A stretch of DNA of 64,000 bases, taken from JAZXM01 sp964435795. GTDB taxonomy: Bacteria; Myxococcota_A; UBA9160; UBA4427. The stretch lies in assembly GCA_964435795.1 (NCBI GenBank), contig CAYTAT010000013.1, positions 1 through 64,000 on the forward strand, read 5' to 3'. This document shows positions 1 through 8,585 of the stretch, piece by piece. Position numbers and translations under genes: made by a program. The notes beneath the pieces were generated by a model, which was not told the origin of the DNA, did no database searches, and worked only from the letters and a program-made list of their open reading frames with translations. Numbering within the stretch: the stretch's first letter is position 1; each line of letters begins with the position of its first letter.

Positions 1-1
1 C

Positions 2-541
2 GACTGCTTTTACATCGGAAGACTCAAGATCGGAAAATTCGAGATCGGAAAATTCGAGATCGGAAAATTCAAGGGAGTGGGAAAAGTCTGGCGGGTCACG
101 GCCTGTGATACGGCCTCGTCCTTCCGCTTGGGCCCAGGTTTTCCTGGGCAATCCGAGAGCAGAGATCTCAGCCGGGTTCCTGCGCGAGGTTCATGCCGAT
201 CTCGAGCGAGCGGGCTGGCCTCTCCAACGCGTTCAGAGCGACACTGGAAGCGAGTTCAAGGGTGATTTCGTGAAGGCTTGCATCGAACTCGGAATCCGAA
301 GAAGAAAGACGAAGCCCCGTCATCCGTTCACCAATGGCTTCGTCGAACGCGTCCAGCGAACGCTCCTGCACGAGCACTGGTGGGTCGAATTCAGGCGGCG
401 ATACTTCAGCCAGATCGGACGGATCGGACGGTCTCTACAGAGCGCCCTGTGCTTTTATAACTGCGATATCACTACGAGCGACCTCATCACGGATACCGAA
501 CTCGAGGTCACATGCCAGCCTCGATCCTCTGGGGGAGCTAA
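2..541 (+). pseudogene. Transposase fragment (DDE integrase core, IS481/IS3-like), frameshifted
   Basis: This is the C-terminal catalytic half of an rve-type DDE transposase; the N-terminus lies off the left edge. The reading frame must change twice. Frame 2 from base 2 begins DCFYIG, which supplies the first catalytic Asp, and runs to about base 122. Frame 3 then carries SDTGSEF (second Asp), NGFVERVQ (catalytic Glu) and LHEHW. From about base 476 frame 2 resumes with ERPHHGYRTRG and ends at TAA 539-541. An extra C near 122-126 and one lost base near 470-475 would explain the shifts, and they compensate each other. An in-frame 15-bp repeat encoding IGKFE units is inserted after the first Asp. 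The frames and motifs are read directly from the sequence; the family assignment is from motif recognition. Programmed frameshifting or sequencing error cannot be excluded. Confidence 0.8.
14..73 (+). repeat. 15-bp tandem repeat, four copies, in transposase remnant
   Basis: Four head-to-tail copies of ATCGGAAAATTCGAG lie at 14-28, 29-43, 44-58 and 59-73. The first copy is degenerate and the last ends in CAAG. The unit is a multiple of three and stays in frame within the transposase, adding IGKFE repeats where relatives usually have a single short turn. Confidence 0.9.
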
Positions 542-587
542 CGATGATAAATCATCAACTGTCTAGATCTATACCGTATAGGACACG

Positions 588-911
588 CTAGCCCTCGCCC
601 TCCCATTCCTCACCGTAGTCGAAAGTAATCTCATGACCGGCTTCGATCGTCCCCAGCGCGTGAAGATCGAGTCCCCGGAATTCGGCATTCGGCCTCGCGG
701 AGTGATTGAGAAAGCGCAGCTCATTCTCGCCCTCGACCCCGTACTCCCGGTCGTCTTCGTCGTAGACCCAGAGGACGTGGGTTCCGTTGCAATCGGTCTC
801 GCGGCCCTCGAATGTACCGATGTAGGTACCCTTCCGAAAACGTTGGCGGGCGAAGACACCGCGGCCGTGAATCGAACTGGTTGCGACTTCGAAGGGCTCG
901 CGCCTGGACAT
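588..911 (-). CDS. Small SET-domain protein (putative protein-lysine methyltransferase)
   Basis: This 107-residue protein is almost entirely a SET domain. GRGVFA near the N-terminus and RFLNHSARPN plus EITFDYGEEW near the C-terminus match the SAM-binding and active-site pseudoknot motifs, including the catalytic-type Tyr in FDYG. SET proteins transfer methyl groups from S-adenosylmethionine to lysine side chains; the substrate here is unknown. The start at 911 is preferred to the longer reading at 953 because AGGGAGG at 917-923 sits five bases upstream of its ATG. It lies next to a transposase remnant. No post-SET cysteines are visible, as is usual for short bacterial members. Confidence 0.8.
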   Translation of the reverse strand: MSRREPFEVATSSIHGRGVFARQRFRKGTYIGTFEGRETDCNGTHVLWVYDEDDREYGVEGENELRFLNHSARPNAEFRGLDLHALGTIEAGHEITFDYGEEWEGEG

Positions 912-1093
912 ATCGGCCTCCCTGGATCCTGCTTTCCCGGTCCTACCCGGCATATGAAGTCATATGATCGGAGGAGAAGACCCGTGCCTACATTCACCTC
1001 TGCACCGCCTCGACCATAACCCAGAAGCAGATCCGACTCGATGCGGCCGGCCGAGGAAGCCCTGCTGCTGGAAGAATTGCGAATCGATCCCGA

Positions 1094-2074
1094 CTAGCCC
1101 CCGGATCGCGAGAGTTCCTCCTGCACCCTGCAGAAATCGTCGGGCTCCCTCGCGGAAGCGGAGATATCCTCGAAGCTCAGCCGGGCGGCGTGGAGCATCG
1201 GTCGCCGCGCCCCGGCCAGTCCCGATGTCGCCCCATAATGACCATCCCCCACGAGCGGGTGTCCGAGATGAGCGAGGCTGGCTCGAATCTGGTGGAGAAA
1301 ACCCGTCCGGGGGCGGATCTCCAACAGGGTCTGACCTCCCAGCGTCTCGAGGCATTGCAGCTCCTGGCGAATCAATCGCGCCCGGCCGCGTGCCACTTCG
1401 GCCTCCCGCGCCACGCGCACGAATGCGGGCTTGTGGCGCGCCACGACCAGGGGAAGCTCGAGTGTGAGAGTTCCCCCCGGCCAGTTCGGCCTTCCCTCCG
1501 CGATGGCGCGATAGAATTTATCGACGCGATGGCGTTGAAAGGCCAGCCGCAGGCGCGAGAAGGCCGAAGCGCTCGTCGCCACCAGCAGAACGCCTGAGGT
1601 CTCGACGTCGAGACGATGCACGACCCCGCTGCGCAATCCCCCCTCGCCGACGCCCTGAAGGGTCGGAAATGATTCGATCAGATGGTTGAGAACCGTATCG
1701 CTTTCGCCTTCGCGCAGGGGGTGGACGGGCATCCCCGCAGGCTTGTCGACCGCAAGCCAACCCGATCCCCGGGCGAGAATTTCCGGGATCCTGCCCCCGC
1801 CCGGACCCAAGATCCGCTGCTCGGCGGGCGCCCGGAAGTCCCGCACCGTGATCTCGCCCCGCCCCGGCATAATTCTGCCCTTATCGCTCAGCTTCAGCCG
1901 CCGACCCTCCAGGAATACGGCACCGCGCTCGAGCAGACGCCTGGCTTCGCCCCGGGAGACCTCGAGGGAGGCGGCCAGGAAGGAATCCAACCGCAGGCCC
2001 TCCCCGGCCGGGGAAAGCGCGAGCTTCCGGGAGGATTCCGGCCTGGGGGGGAGAATCGAGTCGGCTTCGTCCAC
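1094..2074 (-). CDS. RluA-family 23S/tRNA pseudouridine synthase
   Basis: This 326-residue protein has an N-terminal S4 RNA-binding domain (about residues 25-80, SRGEARRLLERGAV) and a PseudoU_synth_2 catalytic domain. The domain includes VDKPAGMPVHP and HRLDVETSG, whose Asp is the catalytic nucleophile of the family, and RPRTGFLHQIR near the C-terminus. It isomerises uridine to pseudouridine in RNA; which site (RluC-, RluD- or TruC-like) cannot be told. The start is GTG, preceded by GGAGG four bases upstream. A second RluA-type enzyme, closer to RluD, is encoded at 26456-27472. A 12-bp repeat containing GGAGG lies in the leader. Confidence 0.85.
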   Translation of the reverse strand: MDEADSILPPRPESSRKLALSPAGEGLRLDSFLAASLEVSRGEARRLLERGAVFLEGRRLKLSDKGRIMPGRGEITVRDFRAPAEQRILGPGGGRIPEILARGSGWLAVDKPAGMPVHPLREGESDTVLNHLIESFPTLQGVGEGGLRSGVVHRLDVETSGVLLVATSASAFSRLRLAFQRHRVDKFYRAIAEGRPNWPGGTLTLELPLVVARHKPAFVRVAREAEVARGRARLIRQELQCLETLGGQTLLEIRPRTGFLHQIRASLAHLGHPLVGDGHYGATSGLAGARRPMLHAARLSFEDISASAREPDDFCRVQEELSRSGG

Positions 2075-2089
2075 ATTACCTCCGAGATG

Positions 2090-2124
2090 GCCACCGGAAT
2101 GGCCTCCGGAATGGCCTCCGGGCC
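2090..2124 (-). repeat. 12-bp tandem repeat in the leader of the RluA-type gene
   Basis: About three copies of a unit reading GGAGGCCATTCC on the minus strand lie just upstream of the GTG start at 2074. Each copy carries a GGAGG Shine-Dalgarno-like core, and the real ribosome-binding site (GGAGGTAAT) follows the last one. Copy boundaries are approximate because the outermost unit is degenerate. Confidence 0.75.
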
Positions 2125-2308
2125 GGGAGAGGGGGGTTCGAGGCCCCAGTGTAGCCCCCGCTGCTCGACAGGGGATCAGGGGCTCGGTTAAGCTGCCTCA
2201 CGCCCCCCCAAGACCGCGCGGAGCAGAACTCCGGCCCGCTGCGACAGCCGGCGAGGCGAAGCTGCGAGGATTCTCTCGGTTGCACGAAGCCATCGCCAGG
2301 CGGAAGTC

Positions 2309-3916
2309 ATGAGCAAAGACACCAGCCATAGCAGACAGATCACCATCATGGACACGACCCTGCGCGATGGGGAGCAGACTCCGGACGTCTCCTACACGCC
2401 GGCCGAAAAGCTCCAGCTCGCAAAGATGCTGCTGCTGGAACTCGAGGTGGACCGCATCGAGATCGCCTCCTCTCGGGTTTCCGAAGGGGAAAGGCAGGCC
2501 GCTCGCTCCGTCACTGAATGGGCCCGCAAGGCCCGGGTCATTCAGCGCGTAGAGATGCTCGGCTACTGCGACCATAAGATGTCCGTGGATTGGATCGCCG
2601 ATGTGGGGGGGAAGGTGCTGAACCTGCTCGCCAAGGGTTCGGAGAAGCATTGTCGCAGCCAGTTGGGACTGGCCCCCGAAGAACACCGCGCCCAGATCGA
2701 GGAAACAATACGCTATGCGCGACGCAGGCGGTTTACGGTCAACGTCTATCTCGAGGACTGGTCGAATGGGGTTCGCGATTCCTTCGACTACGTCTTCGCC
2801 CAGGTTCAACTGCTGCGCGGATTGAGGGTGGCCCGCATCTACCTGCCCGACACTCTCGGCATCTTTTCTCCCGAGGATGTCAGCCGATATATGGGCCTGA
2901 TGACGCATACCTGGCCCAATGTGGACTTCGAATTCCACGGCCATAACGACTACGGGCTCGCCACTGCCAACTGCCTGGCGGCCGTCCAAGCCGGGGCCCG
3001 GGGCGTTCATACGAGTGTCAACGCGATGGGCGAGAGGGCGGGAAATTCATCCCTCAGCGAGATCGTCACCGCAATTCACGATCATGCGGGCATGCGGACG
3101 GCCATCCGAGAAAGCCGCCTTACCGCGATCTCCCGCATCGTCGAAACCTTCAGCGGCAAGGATGTCGCCGCGAACGCCCCGATCGTCGGTCGTGACGTCT
3201 TTACCCAAACTGCGGGCATCCATGCCGACGGCGACGCCAAGGGGGATCTCTACCATAGCCAACTCGACCATACGCGATTCGGCCGGGCGCGCCGCTACGC
3301 CCTGGGCAAACTCTCGGGCAAGGCTTCCCTCGATCACAACCTGCAACGCCTCGGGATCGATCTCCCGCCCGAAGACCGCAAACTCGTCCTCCAGAGAATC
3401 ATCGAATTGGGGGATAAGAAGCATGTGGTTTCCCCGGAAGACCTCCCCTTCATCATCGGCGACGTCCTCAAGTCGCCGACGGATCAGATGCTGCGGGTAG
3501 AGGATTATCGCGTGACGGTCGCCGAAGGGGAAACGCCAAAAGCCGAGGTGAGTCTCGCCTACCGGGGCGAGGTCCAGCGAGCCGAAGCCTCGGGCGATGG
3601 GGGTTATGACGCATTCATGAATGCACTCAAGAAAGCCGCCCGAAATTTTGATCTCGAAATTCCCAAGCTGGCGGATTTCAAGGTGCGGATCCCGCCGGGC
3701 GGTCGCACGGGAGCGCTGGTGGAAACCCAGGTGACCTGGAATGCCCTTCGGCCCCGGACTGGAACGTTCACGACCCTGGGCGTGGATTCGGATCAAATGG
3801 CCGCTGCGGTGATTGCAAGTGAGAAGATGCTCAACCTGATCGTCGGAAGCCGCGATGAAAAACGGACGACTCGAACCACGAAGAGCAGTCGTAAAACATC
3901 TCGCTCGAAGCGTTGA
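2309..3916 (+). CDS. cimA: (R)-citramalate synthase / 2-isopropylmalate synthase (LeuA-CimA family)
   Basis: This 535-residue enzyme condenses acetyl-CoA with a 2-oxo acid (pyruvate or 2-oxoisovalerate) for isoleucine or leucine synthesis. The TIM-barrel HMGL-like domain shows DTTLRDGEQT near residue 15, the metal-binding motif EFHGHND near 207 and NAMGERAGN. A LeuA dimer/allosteric domain follows at the C-terminus, with GDGGYDAF and VRIPPGGRTGALVET. From recall it closely resembles the Leptospira citramalate synthase: the residues equivalent to its pyruvate-pocket Leu, Leu and Tyr are kept (EMLGY, LNLLAKGS, NVYLEDW). Bacteroidetes proteins labelled 2-isopropylmalate synthases share them, so the substrate is not settled. 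The last 20 or so residues are a basic Lys/Arg/Thr tail. Two lipoprotein genes follow within 5 and 12 bp. Confidence 0.85.
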   Translation: MSKDTSHSRQITIMDTTLRDGEQTPDVSYTPAEKLQLAKMLLLELEVDRIEIASSRVSEGERQAARSVTEWARKARVIQRVEMLGYCDHKMSVDWIADVGGKVLNLLAKGSEKHCRSQLGLAPEEHRAQIEETIRYARRRRFTVNVYLEDWSNGVRDSFDYVFAQVQLLRGLRVARIYLPDTLGIFSPEDVSRYMGLMTHTWPNVDFEFHGHNDYGLATANCLAAVQAGARGVHTSVNAMGERAGNSSLSEIVTAIHDHAGMRTAIRESRLTAISRIVETFSGKDVAANAPIVGRDVFTQTAGIHADGDAKGDLYHSQLDHTRFGRARRYALGKLSGKASLDHNLQRLGIDLPPEDRKLVLQRIIELGDKKHVVSPEDLPFIIGDVLKSPTDQMLRVEDYRVTVAEGETPKAEVSLAYRGEVQRAEASGDGGYDAFMNALKKAARNFDLEIPKLADFKVRIPPGGRTGALVETQVTWNALRPRTGTFTTLGVDSDQMAAAVIASEKMLNLIVGSRDEKRTTRTTKSSRKTSRSKR

Positions 3917-3920
3917 CCCG

Positions 3921-4913
3921 ATGAAAAGAAAGATCAAGATCAATGGGCTGGCCCTGCTATCCCTGTCGGCTCTCTCATTCGCCATGGGAGCCTGCTCCAA
4001 TGGCCGCACGGAGAAGATAGAAGCCTATTACGGCCCCACGGAAAGCCTGATCGAGGTGATCGCCGTACTCCGCCGCCACATTCCCGACGATACCTATCGA
4101 TTTCCGCCGGCTACGGATTTCACGGGGCGCAACGTCTACCGATCGAGCCTGCTGCGCCTCGAGAGCATCGAGCGCGTCCAGGCCGACCCCCTGCGAAGTG
4201 GCTATATGGATCCCGCCATCGACTTCTCCAAGGGCCGCTCCCTCGAGCGCCTTCGGGCCTATCAATTGGCAGCGCTCCACTACCGGCGCGCCGCGCAACG
4301 AGAGAGCGGTCTGCGCGATGAAGCGGAGAAGAGCGCCATCATCTGCGAACGAATCGAAGAAGCGGTAGGCGTCGGATTGAATTTCACGGATCCCCTGGCG
4401 CCCCCATCCGACGCTACCCCTGCCTGGACACTCGACCTCAAGACGGCCGTATCGCAACTCGAGGAACGCGTCGCCCTGCTCTCTCTTCTATCCGATGAAG
4501 TGGAGCGCACCCACTACCAGGCCATCATCTCCGAAGAAATCGAACGCGCCGATGAAATCCGGGCCGCCTATTTCGTGCGCCAACGCTTTGACCTGCCCGA
4601 TGGGCAAATCCGCGCCATCGCAGAGATGCGACGGATGAATGCTCGACACGTGTCGAGCAAGAAGCGCCTGCGCCATATGATCGACTTGGCGAACCTCTAC
4701 GACGAATTGGCCCACGAATACGTCGAAGCCGTGCCGCCCCAGGACATGAATTTCGACCCGGCTCTCTTCCAGGATCTGGTCGACCCCGCAACCCAGCTAT
4801 ACCAGAGCGTGGCCTCCAATGATGGAACGGTCGAGAAACTCGAAGCCGCCCGCAAACTCGAAGCCTTTCTGGCCTTCACGCTCCTGGTCGACAACGACCG
4901 CTTCGTGCACTGA
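3921..4913 (+). CDS. Putative lipoprotein of unknown function
   Basis: This 330-residue protein starts with a basic n-region (MKRKIKI), a hydrophobic stretch and an acceptable lipobox ending in MGAC, which would place it on the periplasmic side of a membrane. The rest is hydrophilic, charged and probably helical (long runs such as RLRAYQLAALHYRRAAQRE), somewhat TPR-like, but no domain was recognised. The ATG at 3921 is chosen over an upstream in-frame start at 3855 because the latter puts 22 residues in front of the signal peptide and overlaps the preceding gene. It is four bases from that gene and 12 from the next lipoprotein, so co-transcription is likely. I do not recognise a function. Confidence 0.75.
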   Translation: MKRKIKINGLALLSLSALSFAMGACSNGRTEKIEAYYGPTESLIEVIAVLRRHIPDDTYRFPPATDFTGRNVYRSSLLRLESIERVQADPLRSGYMDPAIDFSKGRSLERLRAYQLAALHYRRAAQRESGLRDEAEKSAIICERIEEAVGVGLNFTDPLAPPSDATPAWTLDLKTAVSQLEERVALLSLLSDEVERTHYQAIISEEIERADEIRAAYFVRQRFDLPDGQIRAIAEMRRMNARHVSSKKRLRHMIDLANLYDELAHEYVEAVPPQDMNFDPALFQDLVDPATQLYQSVASNDGTVEKLEAARKLEAFLAFTLLVDNDRFVH

Positions 4914-4925
4914 GGACCGATTCGG

Positions 4926-7205
4926 ATGAACCCGCGACCTCATCGACTCGCTCTGCTCATCTGCCTGGCAGCGTGGCTGGGCTGTGCCCATCCCGCCCCC
5001 CCCCCCGGCGACAACCTCCTGCTGCCTCTCGAATCCCCGCGCGGCTGGCTCCCCGAAGTCTCCGACCGTGCAGCTGCGCGGGCGGCCGTGGCGGCACTCG
5101 CCGATCATCCGGTCGTCCTCGAGCGCGCCATCGCCCGGGTCCGAGCCAGCGACGATTCCCATAAGGGCGAGGACCTCGATTCCCTGCTCCAGGATCTCGA
5201 AAACTCTACGCTGCCCGACGCCGCGGAATATCGGGCCGCCAGTCGAAAACTCAGTCGCAGTCTCAGAGCGGACCCCGCCCTCGAAGCGCGCCTCAACGAG
5301 GCCGCGGACAACGACCTGCTCGACTTGGCGACGCAGCGGCAACGCGATACCTGGGAAATCTATTGGGCGCGTACCTTCAATGCCGCCTCGGAGCCCCTGG
5401 GACAGGCCCTTTTCAACGGCTTCGTTTTCGCACCGATCCAGGTCTCGAATAGCGCGGCCCACTATCTCGCCTCTTTTTCCAACGATGAGGCCCTGCCGAT
5501 GACCAGCCGCCAGGCCCTGGTCCTGCGCAGGGAATACCTGGATCGACATCCCACGGCTGCCGACGCGGAAGAGATCCGAAAACTCGTCGAAGAGGGCGAT
5601 CGAAAGCTCGCCAGGACCATGCGGACTCGCAGGCTTCGAGTCGCCAGGAAAGCGGAGTCCATGGGGCGTCATCGCATCGCTCAAATCGAGTCCGAACTCG
5701 CGCTCTTCTGGGGTCCCGACCCCGAAGCCGAAGCGATCCGGACCCGCGCCGCCGAAGAGATCTCCAAGCGGGAAGGAATGCGCGCCAATACCCTCGCTGC
5801 TGCCCCGCTCGGGAAGGGCCGCCGCTATACGGATAAGACGCACGCCCTCGTCATCGAATTGCTTCGAAGCTCATCCCGGGGTAGCGGGCTTCCGGAACCC
5901 GTTCTCGACGGATTGCGGAAGCGGGGAGAGGGGCTGGATATCAGCCGGGGAGAGGCCGCATTCATTCTATCGATCGCTCAGCGGGAGGCGGGTTTCGAAG
6001 ATCCCAGCTGGCGGACCCTCGCGGACCTCGGCAGCGGGGATCCGCGTTCCGATAGCATGGTCCGTCACGCCTCCCATCTCTTCACGGATCCGTGGCAGCA
6101 TCCCTATCGCGCCTATCGCACGATGAAAGACCAGCAGCAGGATGAAGAAACTCGCTGGCGCCTGCTGGGCAACTACGCGAGTGGCTCCCGCTATCCAAAC
6201 CTTTCCCCCGCCATCGCCTATACCCTCGAAGCACCCGGGATCCTGACGACGCTGATCATGTCTCCCCTCCGCATGATCTTCGGACGTTGGAAGAAGGAAA
6301 GAGATTTTCAGCAGCCGACCGCCGTACTCGCGTATCGCTATCTCGGCCGAAACCCCTTGGGTGTTCATCGTCACGACGTCATGCAATGGCTATTCGAGTA
6401 CGAGCAGGGCCGGGACAATGACGCGGCCGCCCTGCGGCTGGCCGATTTCCTGCCGGGAATGGCGAGCGACGAGCGCAACAAACTCGCCGAAGCGGCCTCC
6501 GAGCAGGCGCTCTCATCCGCGGCCTCTGCGCGCCGACCCGACCGACGCATACAGATGTTCCGCTACACATCCATGGAATATCCCGATCACGACGCGGGCA
6601 AACGAGCCGGAAAAGAAGTGCGAAGGGAACTCGAGGACGGCTCGGCACAGAAGATCTCGATGACACGCGATTTCCTGATCGAAAATCCCCACGTCGCGGG
6701 AAGGAAGGGATTGGGAATCAATCCAATCCTGATCAATGAAGTCGTCGAGGATGGCGAATTGCACTCCCGGGGAGTCAGCTTCATGGGTGGGCGAATCCTG
6801 CGCTTCGATCTCCTGAACGAAGATGGAGACGAAGAATTGGAGCCGGTCTCGATCAGGAAACAGGTATCGTCGGAACGACTCGCGCGATTGGCGGCGGTAC
6901 TCGACGAGACGACGCGCCGCAACCAGCTGCTCGACCGCGATGACATCCTGGAGGCCGATGCCGATCGCGATCAATTCCTGGAACGGGCCCGCCTGGAAGA
7001 GCTGAACAGGCCCGACGAGCGGCCCTCAGCCCAGAGCACCTACGTCTACCAGAGCATGCGCGAACGCTATGGCCTGGTGCGGGGGCGAGAGTCGGTCCTG
7101 CCCTTCGACCTCGTCGTTCAGGGCAGTCTGCAGGATCTCAGTCTCGGAGCCTTCCCGCGTTGGCGGCCCCCAAAGCAAACGCCCGACGCCTTTCTGTATC
7201 GCTGA
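4926..7205 (+). CDS. Large putative lipoprotein with C11 tract after the lipobox
   Basis: This 759-residue protein has a clear lipoprotein signal peptide (ALLICLAAWLGC). The Cys is followed by AHPAPPPG, encoded across an uninterrupted run of eleven C at 4996-5006. The body is rich in Arg, Glu and Ala and looks mostly helical; one modestly hydrophobic stretch around residue 430 (LTTLIMSPLRMIF) might contact membrane. No known family was recognised. It follows another lipoprotein gene by 12 bp and converges on glcF. A change of one base in the C tract would truncate the protein soon after the signal peptide. It may be a structural or peptidoglycan-associated envelope component; that is inference only. 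Confidence 0.8.
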   Translation: MNPRPHRLALLICLAAWLGCAHPAPPPGDNLLLPLESPRGWLPEVSDRAAARAAVAALADHPVVLERAIARVRASDDSHKGEDLDSLLQDLENSTLPDAAEYRAASRKLSRSLRADPALEARLNEAADNDLLDLATQRQRDTWEIYWARTFNAASEPLGQALFNGFVFAPIQVSNSAAHYLASFSNDEALPMTSRQALVLRREYLDRHPTAADAEEIRKLVEEGDRKLARTMRTRRLRVARKAESMGRHRIAQIESELALFWGPDPEAEAIRTRAAEEISKREGMRANTLAAAPLGKGRRYTDKTHALVIELLRSSSRGSGLPEPVLDGLRKRGEGLDISRGEAAFILSIAQREAGFEDPSWRTLADLGSGDPRSDSMVRHASHLFTDPWQHPYRAYRTMKDQQQDEETRWRLLGNYASGSRYPNLSPAIAYTLEAPGILTTLIMSPLRMIFGRWKKERDFQQPTAVLAYRYLGRNPLGVHRHDVMQWLFEYEQGRDNDAAALRLADFLPGMASDERNKLAEAASEQALSSAASARRPDRRIQMFRYTSMEYPDHDAGKRAGKEVRRELEDGSAQKISMTRDFLIENPHVAGRKGLGINPILINEVVEDGELHSRGVSFMGGRILRFDLLNEDGDEELEPVSIRKQVSSERLARLAAVLDETTRRNQLLDRDDILEADADRDQFLERARLEELNRPDERPSAQSTYVYQSMRERYGLVRGRESVLPFDLVVQGSLQDLSLGAFPRWRPPKQTPDAFLYR

Positions 7206-7308
7206 GGCCCACGCCCGGCGCTGGGGCCCAGGCCCGGCAAAGGCGCTTCAACCTGCGGCCGGGGAGATGCGAAGAAACGCCGGACCCGCTGAGTCGATGG
7301 CGGGAAAT

Positions 7309-8583
7309 TCAGCTCGACCCGTAGGCTCGATCGAGTAACTCCACCGGATGAACGACCCGGGCGGAAAGGCCGCGGGCCTCGACCCCGGCTCGAAGCTGAA
7401 GCATGCAGCCGGGATTTCCGGTGGCAATCCAATCCGGCGACGCGGCCTCCAGGGCTGCGAGTTTGGGGGCCAGAACCCGCTGGGACATTTCCGTCTGGAG
7501 CAGGTTGTAGGTACCCGCCGCTCCGCAACAACTGCTCGATTCCGCGTGGGGAATCAATTCGAGACCGGGCACCTCTTCGAGAAGCCGCCGCGGCGCATCC
7601 ATCACTCCCTGAGCGTGGACGAGGTGGCAGGGATCGTCGTAGCAGACGCGGGCCTCGAGGCGTCCGGGAGGCTCGCGCAATCCCTTTTCATCGAGCCACT
7701 CACAGACGTCGCGTACTTTGCCAGCCAATTCTGCGCCGGATCCCGGCAGCCAATCCTCCAACCCCCTGAGCGCAGCACCGCAGCCGGCGGAGTTGCTGAT
7801 GACCGCTTCGACGGGCTCCCCCACGGCCTCGATGAATGCGAATCGATTGCTTTCGCCGAGTCGCCTGGCCGTTTCGAGATCCCCGGCGTGGGCGTGCAGG
7901 GCGCCGCAGCAGGTCTGCTCCGGCGGCACGAGAACGTCGAAACCGTTGCGGGCCAGAATGCGAACGCTGGCGCGATTGACCTCGGCGAAGAGTTCGGCCA
8001 TCACGCAGCCCTCCAGGAATGCGACCCGCCCCCGGCGCTCCCCCTGGGCGGGCGTGAATGCGGGCAGGCGGGTTCGCTGATGCGCGGGCGGAATCGGTGG
8101 AAGCAACGATCTCGCCTGGGCGAGAGAAGCGGGCAAGCGACTCCCGAGCAGGCGATCCAGGCCCAGGCGCTGCACGAAGCCCAGCAGGGAAACCAGGCGC
8201 TGCAACCGTTGCGGCCAGGCCAGGAGATGGCGCAATCCCCACCTTTCGAGTCGATAGCCCAATCGTCCGCGCAGACCGGATCTGACCGCAACGGCCCGTG
8301 CCTCTTCCAACATGGCGCCGAATTTGATGCCCGAGGGACAGGCGGTCTCACAAGCTCGACAGCCGAGACAGAGATCGAGCTCCCGGACCAGGGATTCCCC
8401 GAAGTCGATCCTGCCCTCGGCCGCACCCCGCATCATGTACACGCGGCCCCGGGGCGAACTACTCTCGCGCCCCGTTGCCCTGTAGGTGGGACAGGTACTT
8501 AGACATAGCCCGCAATGCACACAGTCCAGGGTTGCGGTGTGCAGCATGCTCTCGCGAAAGTTCTCGATCCCGGATTCTTCCAT
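7309..8583 (-). CDS. glcF: Glycolate oxidase iron-sulfur subunit GlcF
   Basis: This 424-residue protein has two 4Fe-4S ferredoxin motifs near the N-terminus (CVHCGLCLSTCPTY and CLGCRACETACPSG). Two cysteine-rich CCG domains follow (ending CCGALHAH and SSCCGAAG), with C-terminal GNPGCMLQL. This layout is that of GlcF, which carries electrons from the GlcD/GlcE flavoproteins to the respiratory chain when glycolate (or D-lactate) is oxidised. It is the third gene of glcD-glcE-glcF, starting 2 bp after glcE ends. Confidence 0.92.
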   Translation of the reverse strand: MEESGIENFRESMLHTATLDCVHCGLCLSTCPTYRATGRESSSPRGRVYMMRGAAEGRIDFGESLVRELDLCLGCRACETACPSGIKFGAMLEEARAVAVRSGLRGRLGYRLERWGLRHLLAWPQRLQRLVSLLGFVQRLGLDRLLGSRLPASLAQARSLLPPIPPAHQRTRLPAFTPAQGERRGRVAFLEGCVMAELFAEVNRASVRILARNGFDVLVPPEQTCCGALHAHAGDLETARRLGESNRFAFIEAVGEPVEAVISNSAGCGAALRGLEDWLPGSGAELAGKVRDVCEWLDEKGLREPPGRLEARVCYDDPCHLVHAQGVMDAPRRLLEEVPGLELIPHAESSSCCGAAGTYNLLQTEMSQRVLAPKLAALEAASPDWIATGNPGCMLQLRAGVEARGLSARVVHPVELLDRAYGSS

Positions 8584-8585
8584 CT

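Noticed and set aside
3855..3920. Longer start for the first lipoprotein
   Set aside because: It would place 22 non-hydrophobic residues before a good signal peptide and overlap the upstream synthase gene.
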